A stretch of DNA of 64,000 nucleotides from Shouchella oshimensis. Its GTDB lineage: Bacteria; Bacillota; Bacilli; Bacillales; Bacillaceae_D. Positions 29,309-38,150 of the stretch are shown piece by piece; within the stretch, counting starts at the first letter, position 1; every line of letters begins with the position of its first letter. The translations under genes and the position numbers were made by a program. The notes beneath the pieces were generated by a model. That model had not been told where the DNA came from. It saw only the letters and a list, made by a program, of their open reading frames with translations, and made no database searches. The stretch spans positions 3,488,576 through 3,552,575 of the forward strand of contig NZ_KV917380.1 in NCBI RefSeq assembly GCF_002019765.1. The letters run 5' to 3'.

Positions 29309-31204
29309 TTAGCGAATAATGGTTAACAGTTGTTCCCCTTCAAAGATAAGACCAGATTCGTTCATAGGAAGGACATCTAGATAATCTGGTGTATTCGTTA
29401 CAATGATCATCGTTACCGTTTGAAATCCAGCTTCCTTGATGGCCTCACGATCAAACGTTATGAGCAGTTCCCCAACCTCAATCCGATCCCCTACTTGTAC
29501 GAATGCTTTGAAGTGCTCTCCTTTGAGGGACACGGTATCAATTCCTATGTGAATGAGAATTTCTTCGCCTTCGTCTCCTTTAATCCCAATCGCATGTTGA
29601 GAGTCAGGAAGAACCATGACCTCTCCAGATATAGGAGCAAAAATCCGGTTTTCTGTCGGCTCAATCGCGACGCCTTTTCCCATAATTTCCTGGGCAAACG
29701 TAGGATCAGATAAGTCTTTTAAAGGTACTAATTCTCCTTTTAATGGGGAGTTGATTGCTTTTTCTTTACCTGAAGCAACGATTTCCTTTTTATTTTCAAC
29801 TACTGGCGTTGAATCGTTTTCTTCTGGTATGTCTTTAAAACCTAAGACCAATACGAGCACAAACGGAATGACAAGCGAAAGAACAAACAGAAGAACCGCT
29901 ACGACAATCGCGCCAACCGCTCCACTAGGATCTGCAAAAACAGGAATCGAAAATACACCTACTAAACCACCAAGAGCAAAGGCTTTAAAACCATACCATC
30001 CTGCAAAGGCACCAAGTACACCACTTGAAAGCATGGCATAAATAAACGGTTTCTTTAACTTCATGTTCACTCCATACATGGCTGGTTCCGTAATACCGAT
30101 CATCGCTGAAATACCTGAAGAGGCAGCTAATTGTTTTAACGCTTTATTTCTCGATCGAACTGCAACACCAAAAGCTGCCCCTGATTGAGCTAAATTGCTA
30201 ATGAACATCATAGGTTGCAAAAATGTATCGGTTCCGCTGGAGTTAATGTTCTGAATCGCAATTGGAACAAACGCATAATGCATCCCCGTCATGATAACGA
30301 GCGGCATAAGACCACCTAGTAGCAACCCTGCGACAGGACCTGCGACATCAAAAAGCCAAACAAAAACAGTTGAAAGTCCTTCCCCTAAATTCGATCCAAG
30401 TGGACCAATAATCCATAACGTTATAGGCAAAACAATTAAGAATGTAAGTAAAGGCGAGAACATTAATGAAATAACAGACGGTACTACTTTTTTAACGCCG
30501 TTATAAACATATTTTAAAAGTAGAACAGATAAGATAATGGGAATAACACTCGATGCATAACTTAAGACAGGGATGGAAATGAATGAAAGATTAAACAACG
30601 TAAAACTTGTTTGATCCGTCAGTCCATTAGCAGCATCAATAAATGTTGGATACATCATCGTCCCAGCTACAATTAAAGCAAGATACTCATTTGTCTTTAC
30701 TTTACGAGCTGTAGAAACAGCTAGGAAAAACGGCAGGAAATAAAAGACACTATCGCCAATCGCATTTAAAACCGCATACGTATCACCTGTATTTGTCATC
30801 CAGCCAACGGTTACAAATAAAGCCAGAAACCCTTTAAGTAAACCGGCGCCTGCTAAAGCCGGAAGAATAGGAGTGAACACACCAGAGATAAAGTCCATAA
30901 CAGACGAGATGACGCCTGACTTTTCACTCTTTTGGTCGTTTTTTCCCCCACCTTCATTTTCTACTAGTGGTTCTAACTCTGCGTAAACATCAGCCACTTT
31001 GTTTCCAATAATGACTTGAAACTGATCGCCTGAAAATTGAGCGCCTAATACGCCATCTATTTGTTTAATGGCTTCAATGTCAACGTTGTCTTTGTTTGTT
31101 AAATTAAAGCGTAAACGGGTAACGCAATGCCATGCTTGATAAACGTTTCCTGCTCCGCCTACATGACTAAGGACTTTTTCTGCTAGTTCCTTATGCTTTG
31201 TCAT
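29309..31204 (-). CDS. bglP: PTS beta-glucoside transporter subunit IIBCA
   Basis: A 631-aa phosphotransferase permease that imports and phosphorylates beta-glucosides. The IIB domain carries the phospho-Cys in WHCVTRLRFNL (Cys about 27), the IIC domain has about ten membrane helices (about 105-455), and the IIA domain carries the active His in ILIHIGIDTVSLKG near residue 567. ATG 31204 has AGGAGG seven bases upstream; the frame to 31282 covers the leader. It is preceded by a RAT/terminator pair and followed by the GH1 gene. Confidence 0.93.
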   Translation of the reverse strand: MTKHKELAEKVLSHVGGAGNVYQAWHCVTRLRFNLTNKDNVDIEAIKQIDGVLGAQFSGDQFQVIIGNKVADVYAELEPLVENEGGGKNDQKSEKSGVISSVMDFISGVFTPILPALAGAGLLKGFLALFVTVGWMTNTGDTYAVLNAIGDSVFYFLPFFLAVSTARKVKTNEYLALIVAGTMMYPTFIDAANGLTDQTSFTLFNLSFISIPVLSYASSVIPIILSVLLLKYVYNGVKKVVPSVISLMFSPLLTFLIVLPITLWIIGPLGSNLGEGLSTVFVWLFDVAGPVAGLLLGGLMPLVIMTGMHYAFVPIAIQNINSSGTDTFLQPMMFISNLAQSGAAFGVAVRSRNKALKQLAASSGISAMIGITEPAMYGVNMKLKKPFIYAMLSSGVLGAFAGWYGFKAFALGGLVGVFSIPVFADPSGAVGAIVVAVLLFVLSLVIPFVLVLVLGFKDIPEENDSTPVVENKKEIVASGKEKAINSPLKGELVPLKDLSDPTFAQEIMGKGVAIEPTENRIFAPISGEVMVLPDSQHAIGIKGDEGEEILIHIGIDTVSLKGEHFKAFVQVGDRIEVGELLITFDREAIKEAGFQTVTMIIVTNTPDYLDVLPMNESGLIFEGEQLLTIIR

Positions 31205-31227
31205 TGTTTTCCTCCTATTTTGAGCAT

Positions 31228-31296
31228 AAAAAATACCCAAACAGTCGACGTATGCCGTACCGTTTGGGTAATGCCTGATCAAATCAGTAACAATCC
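31228..31296 (-). promoter_or_regulatory. RAT antiterminator site with overlapping terminator before bglP
   Basis: On the minus strand, GGATTGTTACTGATTTGATC with AGGCAT (31271-31296) matches the ribonucleic antiterminator bound by LicT/BglG proteins. It is followed by the terminator ACCCAAAC...GTTTGGGT and TTTTTT (31228-31269). LicT binding should allow read-through into bglP. Confidence 0.88.
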
Positions 31297-31318
31297 TCTA
31301 TGACTCTTCATTATTCAA

Positions 31319-32161
31319 TTAACGTTTGGTCACACGCCAAACATGTAAAGTAAGATATAGCCTTTCATTGGATGAAAGTGTCCAACCGTATTTTGTTTCC
31401 AGTAGTTTTGCTATCTTTTCAACCGCCTGATACGCTTTTTCATACTTCGTTTTCACTAGCTCAAGAAGGGTTTTATCCACTTCCTCTTGTTCAAGTGCGT
31501 CTTGCTTCATTTGTCGTATTAAAAAATAGCGTAGATGAGTAACAAACCTTGTATAGTTCAAAGAATCCTCGTCTAATTTAATCTGAAAATGGTATTGAAC
31601 AAGTTCAATCACACGATTAATCAACTCTGTCATCTTTAATGTTTCTTCCATTTTCGTTTTGTTTTCTTGCTGACCATTCACAAAATGATAGGTTAGAAAC
31701 GTCTCTTCGCTTTTCGGTAACAGCACATCAAGCTTGTCAAATACTTGACGAATGGCTTCCTTCGCTGCTTCATATTCCTTAGGATAGAGATTTTTCACTT
31801 CCCAGCGGCTCGCTTCAGCATAATCAATTCGTTCATTTGAGCGTTTGATTGCAAAACTTAAATGATCGGCAAGGGTTAAATAAATAGAGTTCGTAAATGT
31901 AACCTTTAAACTGGATTCAGCATTTTTAATAATTTCTACTGATACGTCGAGGACTTTAGGATCAATTTCATTCAACACTTGCATAATAGGCTTTCGAGTA
32001 GAAGATTGTTCCGCAACAAATTTACGACGAATGTCCTCCTCAGGAATGAGGTCGCCCTTGCTTTTCTGAAAACCGACGCCTGTTCCCATGATAATCCACT
32101 CTAACTCAGAATCATCTTTCACCAATGCAACATTGTTATTGAATGCTTTTATGAATTTCAT
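31319..32161 (-). CDS. licT: BglG/LicT-family transcriptional antiterminator
   Basis: A 280-aa RNA-binding regulator. The N-terminal CAT domain (MKFIKAFNNNVALVKDDS, with GTGVGFQKSKGDLI) binds RAT RNA. PRD1 (about 65-170) and PRD2 (about 170-280) carry the phosphorylatable His residues (TLADHLSFAIKRS, YLTLHVWRV) that link it to PTS flux. GGTGGAGG precedes ATG 32161. It is the first gene of the licT-bglP-bglA operon, and its own leader has a second near-identical RAT, so it autoregulates. Confidence 0.92.
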   Translation of the reverse strand: MKFIKAFNNNVALVKDDSELEWIIMGTGVGFQKSKGDLIPEEDIRRKFVAEQSSTRKPIMQVLNEIDPKVLDVSVEIIKNAESSLKVTFTNSIYLTLADHLSFAIKRSNERIDYAEASRWEVKNLYPKEYEAAKEAIRQVFDKLDVLLPKSEETFLTYHFVNGQQENKTKMEETLKMTELINRVIELVQYHFQIKLDEDSLNYTRFVTHLRYFLIRQMKQDALEQEEVDKTLLELVKTKYEKAYQAVEKIAKLLETKYGWTLSSNERLYLTLHVWRVTKR

Positions 32162-32244
32162 ACTACGTCCTCCACCTATCCAAAAACAACAAAAATCCCA
32201 TCTTAAGAAACACAAAAAATGCTTGCGTGCTCTTAACATAGGTA

Positions 32245-32270
32245 ATGCCTGATCGAATCAGTAACAATCC
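32245..32270 (-). promoter_or_regulatory. Second RAT antiterminator site, in the licT leader
   Basis: GGATTGTTACTGATTCGATC plus AGGCAT differs by one base from the RAT before bglP. The paired terminator after it is weak (ATGTTAAGA...TCTTAAGAT with one mismatch, then a TTTTTG run further on). Confidence 0.8.
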
Positions 32271-32289
32271 CGTATTGTATTATGATTAC

Positions 32290-32318
32290 ACCATACTGCT
32301 TTTTGTAACCGATGTCAA
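32290..32318 (-). promoter_or_regulatory. licT promoter overlapped by a cre site
   Basis: Minus strand TTGACA, 17 bases, TATGGT. On the plus strand, TTGTAACCGATGTCAA (32303-32318) fully fits the cre consensus TGWNANCGNTNWCA and covers the -35 box. This predicts direct CcpA repression of the beta-glucoside operon in glucose. Confidence 0.75.
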
Positions 32319-32396
32319 CTAGTATTCGTTACAACCTTTAATAGAAAACCTTTCCATCTTTATGCTAAAGTGAAAGAAAAGGAGGTCTTGGAGAAG

Positions 32397-32642
32397 ATGA
32401 CTATTAACCTCATTATGCTACTTATCCCGCTCGTATCCTTACTGCTCACGCTTATTTTCCTTATTGTTCTCATCCCAAAAATCAACACACAGCGAAAGAA
32501 ACATGCAGAGACGATTAAACAGAATCAATCGGAGCAAGCACAATTTCGTCAAGATCTAACCGCCATAAAAGAGACCCAAGAGCACATTTTAGAAGAACTT
32601 TCACACCTTCGAAAAGAAAAGCACTCCAACCATACCAATTAA
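32397..32642 (+). CDS. Small single-pass membrane protein with coiled coil
   Basis: An 81-aa protein: one membrane helix (about 3-26, LIMLLIPLVSLLLTLIFLIV) followed by a charged, probably coiled-coil tail (about 35-75). ATG 32397 is taken; AAAGGAGG is 11 bases and GGAGAAG directly upstream. No family recognised; such proteins are often called DUF/YtzB-like hypotheticals. It stands alone, convergent with pupG over a shared terminator. Confidence 0.6.
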   Translation: MTINLIMLLIPLVSLLLTLIFLIVLIPKINTQRKKHAETIKQNQSEQAQFRQDLTAIKETQEHILEELSHLRKEKHSNHTN

Positions 32643-32644
32643 AA

Positions 32645-32667
32645 AAACCTGTCCAATCGACAGGTTT
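32645..32667. terminator. Bidirectional terminator
   Basis: AAACCTGTC / GACAGGTTT, a 9-bp perfect stem with a 5-base loop between the stops of the small membrane protein and pupG. A-rich on one side, T-containing on the other. Confidence 0.8.
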
Positions 32668-32675
32668 CCTCTTCT

Positions 32676-33494
32676 TTACAGTTCTTTTAAAATGCCTTTA
32701 ACAAGCGACGTAAACGCTTGGTTCGCTTTACCCGCAACCACGATCACATCGTCATGACTTAGCGGCTCATCTAAAATTCCGCAAGCCATATTCGTTAAAC
32801 AGGAAATCCCTAACACTTCCATACCTGCGTGTGTAGCAACTGTTGCCTCAGGAACAGTTGACATGCCTACAGCGTCTCCTCCTAGAGTGCGAATCATACG
32901 AATTTCTGCTGGTGTTTCGTATGCTGGTCCGCTCCACCAACTATACACGCCTTCATTTACTTTTGTGCCTTGTTCTTCAGCAACTTTTTTCGCGATGCTG
33001 CGAAGGCGACTGCTATATACTTCTGATAAGTCCGGAAAACGTGGCCCAAGTTCGTTCTCATTTTCACCAATTAGCGGATTTGAACCTACCAGATTAATGT
33101 GATCGTTAATCAACATAAGTTCACCTGGATTAAAGGATGTGTTAACAGCACCACACGCATTCGTAATGATAACCGTTTGTATCCCTAATGCTTTCATTAC
33201 ACGAACAGGGAAAGTCACTTGACCAAGAGTGTAGCCCTCATAATAATGATAGCGCCCTTTCATTGCCGCCACCGTCTTGCCATTTAATTCACCAACTACA
33301 AGCTTATTAGCGTGGCCAATGGCTGCTGATTTTGAGAAATGTGGAATATCTTCATATGGGATTTCTACCGCATTTGTTAAATCATCTGCTAGATTACCGA
33401 GCCCAGACCCTAGAATAATGCCTACTTCTGGAACCGTACTTGTTTTTGATTGAATATAGCTTGTTGCTTCTTTTATTTGTTCAATTAGATTCAT
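32676..33494 (-). CDS. pupG: Purine-nucleoside phosphorylase (inosine/guanosine type)
   Basis: A 272-aa trimeric-type PNP that phosphorolyses inosine and guanosine to base plus ribose-1-phosphate. Motifs: phosphate loop GIILGSGLGNLADD (about 25-38), GRYHYYEGYTLGQVTFP (about 80-96), TNACGAVNTSFNPGELMLI, base-site GPAYETPAEIRM and GMSTVPEA. The length is typical. AGGAGG precedes the ATG. Last gene of nupC-tetR-pupG, matching uptake and cleavage of purine nucleosides. Confidence 0.95.
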   Translation of the reverse strand: MNLIEQIKEATSYIQSKTSTVPEVGIILGSGLGNLADDLTNAVEIPYEDIPHFSKSAAIGHANKLVVGELNGKTVAAMKGRYHYYEGYTLGQVTFPVRVMKALGIQTVIITNACGAVNTSFNPGELMLINDHINLVGSNPLIGENENELGPRFPDLSEVYSSRLRSIAKKVAEEQGTKVNEGVYSWWSGPAYETPAEIRMIRTLGGDAVGMSTVPEATVATHAGMEVLGISCLTNMACGILDEPLSHDDVIVVAGKANQAFTSLVKGILKEL

Positions 33495-33505
33495 GTTTCT
33501 TCCTC

Positions 33506-34066
33506 CTAAATAGAAATATGAGTTGCGACTAATCGCAGTGGTTCACTTGATTGCTTGGCAAAACTTACTGCGGCAGCTCCTTGCATCATCGAGTGGATCA
33601 CTGATGCCCGTCTCAGTGCCTCTGCTTCATGAAGACCACCATCCATCAATTTTTCGGCAATGAGGCGTTCCCAATCTTCAAATGCCTCTTTACAAGCTAA
33701 CCGTATCGCTTCACTTGATGAAGCGTTTTCAAGGGTTAGAGCAATCATCGGCACACCGCGAAAATATGTACCTTCATCAAATTGATTCGCACTATCCTCA
33801 ATAAGCTTTGCAATAGCGATATTGGCTGTTTTTTCTTTTGCTAATTGCATCGTTAAATACGAGTGTACTTGCTCCTGCGTCCATTGAATGGCTGCTACTG
33901 CTAACGCTTCTTTCCCGCCTGGGAAATGATGATAAATAGATCCTTTTGGACTACCGCTCACCTGAATGACTTCGTTTAATCCAGTACCATGATACCCTTG
34001 CTTCTGCAAAAGTATTGCCATTGTTTCAATCATATTTTCTTTTGTCGATTTAGACACCTTATCCAA
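33506..34066 (-). CDS. TetR/AcrR-family regulator, LmrA/QdoR (YxaF)-like
   Basis: A 186-aa repressor. The N-terminal HTH NEVIQVSGSPKGSIYHHFPG (about 32-51) and the following KEALAVAAIQW resemble the LmrA/YxaF group, which in B. subtilis responds to flavonoids and binds TAGAC-N2-GTCTA boxes. Exactly such a box (35344-35355) lies before nupC. The gene is inside the nupC-pupG operon, so it probably represses that operon and itself. The effector here is unknown. Confidence 0.85.
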   Translation of the reverse strand: MDKVSKSTKENMIETMAILLQKQGYHGTGLNEVIQVSGSPKGSIYHHFPGGKEALAVAAIQWTQEQVHSYLTMQLAKEKTANIAIAKLIEDSANQFDEGTYFRGVPMIALTLENASSSEAIRLACKEAFEDWERLIAEKLMDGGLHEAEALRRASVIHSMMQGAAAVSFAKQSSEPLRLVATHISI

Positions 34067-34094
34067 TCCCTTATTGTTCTGTCAGCTAACAAAA

Positions 34095-35318
34095 TTATAA
34101 TATAATCATAATCACTGCGCCATTTAAGAGGTTTGCACAAGTGGCTGCAAACAACGCTTTTCCAAACATACCTTGAAATTCTTTTTTTCGATCTGGAACC
34201 ATGCGAGAAAGCATACCAATTAAACTGCCAGCGGCGCCAAAGTTCGCAAATCCACTTAAGGCAAACGTTAGAATCGCAATGGATTTAGGTGAGAATGCAT
34301 CCATTGATGAATAGAAACTGCTAAATGCAACAAATTCATTCACTAACAACTTCTGAGCAATTAAATTCCCCGCTTGTACCGCTTCCCCCCATGGAATGCC
34401 GATAAGGAATGCAATCGGAGCGAATACAAACCCAAGCATCATTTCTAGCGTTATATTTTCCAGACCAACAAGTCCTCCTAAACCACCGATAAACCCATTC
34501 AATAATGCAATTAAGCTAATAAACGCAATGAGCATTAATCCAACATTTATCGCGTATTGAAGGCCTTCTCTTGAGCTTTCTTGAATCACATCAAGAAGAT
34601 TCGTATCTTTGTTCCGTTCATCTACACTTTCCGCAATATCAGAAAAGCGTTCTTGTGTCACTTCTGTTTCTGGAACCATCAGTTTAGCAAGCATAATGCC
34701 TGTTGGTGCTGACATGACCGCAGCTGTCAATAGATAGTTTAGCGGAATCCCCATTGTACTTAAACCAATCATCACGGCACCCGACACAGAAGATAAACAG
34801 CCAACCATTAACGAAAATACTTGTGAGCGTGTCATCGTATGTAGATAGGGTTTGATGGTTAACGGCGTTTGCGTATTACCTAAAAACATATTTGCTGCTG
34901 CTGCAACGGATTCTGTATAGGATGTACGCATGAGCTTCGCAATACCGCCACCAAGAATTCGGACGACCCATTGCATGACACCAATATGATAAAGCAAACT
35001 AATAAGAACTGTTAAGAAAATGATCATGCCAAGAACCGTTACCGCAAATATGGCAAACTCTCCCCCTTGTGCCAGTGGACCAAACACAAATGCCAAGCCT
35101 TCGTTTCCATAACCGATAACCGTTATAATCCAATCCGATAAAACAAGTAATGCCTCACGACCAAAATCCCAGCGGAGAACAGCAAAACCTAATAAAATCT
35201 GAAGAGCAAAACCAATCCCGACTGTGTAAAAATTAATTTTCCCTTTGTTTTCTGATAGCAAGTAAAGTATACCGATAATCGTAAAACAGCCAGCCAATCC
35301 CCATAATACTTCGACCAT
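34095..35318 (-). CDS. nupC: Concentrative nucleoside transporter (NupC family)
   Basis: A 407-aa inner-membrane nucleoside/cation symporter. CNT motifs: GGGIAKLMRTSYTESVAAAA, NMFLGNTQTPLTIKPYL (about 148-164) and SGFANFGAAGSLIGMLS (about 355-371). ATG 35318 follows GGGAGG; the upstream GTG 35333 sits before that site. First gene of the nucleoside operon, under the LmrA-like box. The substrate class (nucleosides) fits with pupG downstream. Confidence 0.93.
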   Translation of the reverse strand: MVEVLWGLAGCFTIIGILYLLSENKGKINFYTVGIGFALQILLGFAVLRWDFGREALLVLSDWIITVIGYGNEGLAFVFGPLAQGGEFAIFAVTVLGMIIFLTVLISLLYHIGVMQWVVRILGGGIAKLMRTSYTESVAAAANMFLGNTQTPLTIKPYLHTMTRSQVFSLMVGCLSSVSGAVMIGLSTMGIPLNYLLTAAVMSAPTGIMLAKLMVPETEVTQERFSDIAESVDERNKDTNLLDVIQESSREGLQYAINVGLMLIAFISLIALLNGFIGGLGGLVGLENITLEMMLGFVFAPIAFLIGIPWGEAVQAGNLIAQKLLVNEFVAFSSFYSSMDAFSPKSIAILTFALSGFANFGAAGSLIGMLSRMVPDRKKEFQGMFGKALFAATCANLLNGAVIMIIL

Positions 35319-35343
35319 GTTTTCCTCCCACACCTATATTCAT

Positions 35344-35355
35344 TAGACCAGTCTA
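35344..35355. promoter_or_regulatory. LmrA/QdoR-like operator before nupC
   Basis: TAGACCAGTCTA, an inverted repeat TAGAC-N2-GTCTA, lies 26 bases upstream of the nupC start. From memory this matches the core of boxes bound by B. subtilis LmrA/QdoR, the same family as the TetR gene in this operon. Confidence 0.65.
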
Positions 35356-35649
35356 CATAATTATCATAAATCATGTATAAGGAAAAAAACAGTACTTATC
35401 AGAATTTTTCTTTAAGAGATTGTCTAAATGATTACATTCACCGGCTCCATTCGGCAACCCTACAGCTCCATTCACGAATAACCGTTAGCTTGAATTCATC
35501 CGTAGCAAGGCTTCTGACATTCTTGAGTACCATTCACACCAATTATTCTCCTTCCAACAGAATTCTGCCTCTTTTCACCAGTATTTGAATGCGGTAAAAG
35601 CATGCCAACAGTATGATGAAGGAGACAAATTAAACAGGAGTGATCGTAG
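35356..35649. other. Intergenic region without supported gene
   Basis: It contains the outward promoters of nupC (minus) and of the small exporter gene (plus). No conserved RNA motif or convincing reading frame is seen. Confidence 0.5.
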
Positions 35650-36138
35650 ATGGAAACCTTTCAAAATCTTTTAATTACCTTAATTGAGGCAGATACATGG
35701 ATACAATATCTAAGTGTATTTGTCATTTCGATTGTCCCTTTTTTCGAATCCTATGTGGCCGTACCGATTGGCATTCTTTTTGGCTTTCCGAGTATTCCCG
35801 TCATCCTTATTGCAGCTATTGCCAACTGGCTCTCTGTTATGGTCTTCATTTGGTTAATCGCGAAGTTCCGCAAATCCAATGGAAAGAAATCAACTAAACG
35901 CTATGCACGAGCACAAGGCATCTTCAATAAATATGGAGTCGCCGGTCTGTCCTTTGCTGGTCCAATCATTTGTTACCACGTTTGCGCTGCCATCTCGATT
36001 GCGTCAGGAGCTGAAAAATCGTATGTCAGCCTATGGCAAGGAATTGCCATTGGAACATGGTCCATTGCTTTAGGCATTGCGTTCCATTATGGTATAAACC
36101 TTCTTGAATATATACCGAATCTGAATCCATTCTCTTAA
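35650..36138 (+). CDS. Small multi-drug export protein (COG2426-like)
   Basis: A 162-aa membrane protein with about four to five helices. FFESYVAVPIGILFGFPSIP (about 31-50) and FNKYGVAGLSFAGPIICYHV (about 91-110) are characteristic of the small multi-drug export/PF06695 family. The actual substrate is unknown. CAGGAG precedes the ATG. It is followed by another small membrane protein 20 bases downstream. Confidence 0.85.
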   Translation: METFQNLLITLIEADTWIQYLSVFVISIVPFFESYVAVPIGILFGFPSIPVILIAAIANWLSVMVFIWLIAKFRKSNGKKSTKRYARAQGIFNKYGVAGLSFAGPIICYHVCAAISIASGAEKSYVSLWQGIAIGTWSIALGIAFHYGINLLEYIPNLNPFS

Positions 36139-36158
36139 AATGAAAGGATTTGTTCGTC

Positions 36159-36374
36159 TTGAAAGCATCGGTTAAACTTTTTTTAGTCCTACTTATGTTT
36201 CTTTTCGCTGTGTTGCCCTTTTTAGTGATTTATGATCCATTATCGAAAGCCGTACCATTTCTGCCAAACTACGAATCCCCTTCTTGGTTCGTTCCGGCTG
36301 GCTTCGTTAGCATTCTAGGAATTGTCATTCTTGCAATCATGTTGGGAAATGGAGATAAGCACGAACCATTTTGA
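36159..36374 (+). CDS. Small two-helix membrane protein
   Basis: A 71-aa protein with two hydrophobic helices (about 5-25 and 47-65) joined by a loop with DPLSKAVPFLPNYESPSW. TTG 36159 is the likely start, ten bases after AAAGGA; the in-frame TTG 36150 abuts that site. No family recognised. Probably co-transcribed with the small exporter. Confidence 0.6.
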   Translation: MKASVKLFLVLLMFLFAVLPFLVIYDPLSKAVPFLPNYESPSWFVPAGFVSILGIVILAIMLGNGDKHEPF

Positions 36375-36431
36375 TTTTTTCTCCCTACCGTATACACTAA
36401 GAACAAGATGACAAAGGAGCCTTAATCAACC

Positions 36432-37427
36432 ATGGCATTTTCTTTTAATAATTTAACAAAAATTGAAGGCAACATCGTAAAGGTTCCCCCTTTGACGCTC
36501 AGTGCTGAAAAAGGGGATATCCTTGCTATTCAAAGCGAGAATGAATACATTCAGCGGCTATTTGAATTGTTTCATCATCCAAATCAACTGAAGAGCGGGA
36601 CCATTTCATTTCCAGAAAACAGCGTATATTTTTTTCAGCGTGATGATGGGTTATATCGACGGTTAACCGTTAGCGAAACGGTGGCCTTTTGGTGCAGATT
36701 GTATCAACAAGATATGGACGTAAACACGATTTTAACGATGTGTGAACTGCAAACATGCGCATACAAAAAAACCAAGTTCTTAACCCATTCTGAAAGATGC
36801 CGTTTACAACTTGCTTCTGCTCTTATACAACAAGCCGAAGTGTATCTATTTGAAGATCCTTCCCTTATGCTCGACCTACAATCAAAGCAAGTATTGCATA
36901 CCTTACTCACCCATTTAGCTGAAAACGGTGGCACTATTCTTATCTTCACAACGACGCTAGAGGATGCCATCCGATTAGGGAATAAAGTATACCGGTACAA
37001 CGAACGGGGGTTGCATGAATTGGAGCAAGATGACGAGGAACCAGGAACAATAGAGGAAAAATCTTCTCCAGATAGCACGGATATGCAAGTCCAATTAAAT
37101 AAAGTAAGTGCCAAGATTGATGACAAGATTATGCTTTTTAACCCGATGGAAATCGACTATATCGAAGCACGAGATGGGCAAACGTATTTATTTGTTAACC
37201 ACGAAGAGTTCTCCTCTTCTACCACCATTAAAGCATTAGAGGAACGCTTACAACCGTTAGGTTTTTTCAGATGCCATCGCTCGTATTTAGTCAACCTTCA
37301 ACGAGTTAGGGAAATTATTGTGTGGAGTAAAAATAGTTATAGTCTTAGTCTTGATAATACGTCGAAGAGTACCATCCCCTTATCAAAAGGGAATTATAGT
37401 AAGTTGAAAGAGTTGATTCAGCTATGA
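36432..37427 (+). CDS. Degenerate ABC-ATPase domain fused to LytTR DNA-binding domain
   Basis: A 331-aa fusion. Residues 1 to about 205 follow the ABC ATPase fold, but the Walker A loop is replaced (ILAIQSENEYIQRLF instead of GxxGxGKST). The signature is THSERCRLQLASAL rather than LSGGQ, with Walker B-like VYLFEDPSLMLD. Residues about 228-331 form a LytTR domain (DYIEARDGQTYLFV, FFRCHRSYLVNLQRV). It therefore probably works as a regulator, not a pump motor. It overlaps the next permease gene by four bases (ATGA), so it likely controls or is controlled by that membrane partner. Confidence 0.85.
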   Translation: MAFSFNNLTKIEGNIVKVPPLTLSAEKGDILAIQSENEYIQRLFELFHHPNQLKSGTISFPENSVYFFQRDDGLYRRLTVSETVAFWCRLYQQDMDVNTILTMCELQTCAYKKTKFLTHSERCRLQLASALIQQAEVYLFEDPSLMLDLQSKQVLHTLLTHLAENGGTILIFTTTLEDAIRLGNKVYRYNERGLHELEQDDEEPGTIEEKSSPDSTDMQVQLNKVSAKIDDKIMLFNPMEIDYIEARDGQTYLFVNHEEFSSSTTIKALEERLQPLGFFRCHRSYLVNLQRVREIIVWSKNSYSLSLDNTSKSTIPLSKGNYSKLKELIQL

Positions 37428-38116
37428 AAAGACTCACAAAAGAACAGAAAAAAGCGTTATTCTATAAAGATCTATTGGATTTACGTTGGAATGGGCAAGT
37501 TCTCTTTAACGTAATCATTTGCCTTCTCGTCACGATTATTTTTCTCTGGTATCCGCGACAAGATCTTCCAATTTCCTTTGTTATCGGGTTTACCTTCGCT
37601 ATGGTAACGATGTTTACGCAGGGAAATCTTGTTGTTGAAGAAAGAGAACAAGGGACGCTAAGACGCTTACAACAAGTTGGTTTTTCCATTAAGGATGTCC
37701 TTATTATAAAAATGTTTGTATCGTTTCTCGTTACATCCGTTCTTGTTATTCTCTTTTTACTCTTCTATCGATTTGATCCAACGATTAGCTTTAACTTACT
37801 TGTTCTTAGCTTTCCCGTTATTATCATCATGCTACTTGCAGGAACGTTTGTAGGCTTACAAGCAAAAAATACCATTGAGGTGAGCTTATATGGTACTCCT
37901 ATTGCCTTATTCTACTTGTTTCTCGAAGGCTTGCTCATGAATCATCAGTTAGGTTACATGCAGTGGATCGCGTTGTTCCCCAATTATCACTTGTATTATG
38001 GCGTAACGAGCGACTCCTTACTGCCTTATTTACTTACCCCTTATCTTTGGATGATCATTGTCGTAATCGTGTTCACCTGGTGGTTTATGAACAAAATGAG
38101 AACAAATGATTTATAA
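37424..38116 (+). CDS. ABC-2-type membrane protein
   Basis: A 230-aa protein with six membrane helices and the ABC-2 permease pattern: NLVVEEREQGTLRRLQQVGF (about 67-86) after helix 2, then LLAGTFVGLQAKNTIEV. Start overlaps the LytTR-fusion stop. The only nearby ATPase domain is the degenerate one upstream, so either a distant ATPase is used or the pair is a membrane-linked regulatory unit. Confidence 0.85.
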   Translation: MKRLTKEQKKALFYKDLLDLRWNGQVLFNVIICLLVTIIFLWYPRQDLPISFVIGFTFAMVTMFTQGNLVVEEREQGTLRRLQQVGFSIKDVLIIKMFVSFLVTSVLVILFLLFYRFDPTISFNLLVLSFPVIIIMLLAGTFVGLQAKNTIEVSLYGTPIALFYLFLEGLLMNHQLGYMQWIALFPNYHLYYGVTSDSLLPYLLTPYLWMIIVVIVFTWWFMNKMRTNDL

Positions 38117-38117
38117 C

Positions 38118-38150
38118 AAGCTGTCTGATTCTTATAGACAGCTTTTTTTT
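38118..38150 (+). terminator. Rho-independent terminator
   Basis: AAGCTGTCT / AGACAGCTT with an 8-base loop and an eight-T run, right after the ABC-2 gene stop. Confidence 0.9.

Noticed and set aside
35373-35588. Plus-strand 71-codon frame in the nupC upstream region
   Set aside because: No ribosome site and covers the regulatory gap; low-complexity translation.
36704-37126. Minus-strand 140-codon frame inside the ABC-LytTR gene
   Set aside because: Shadow of the fusion gene, Ser/Cys-rich translation, no ribosome site.
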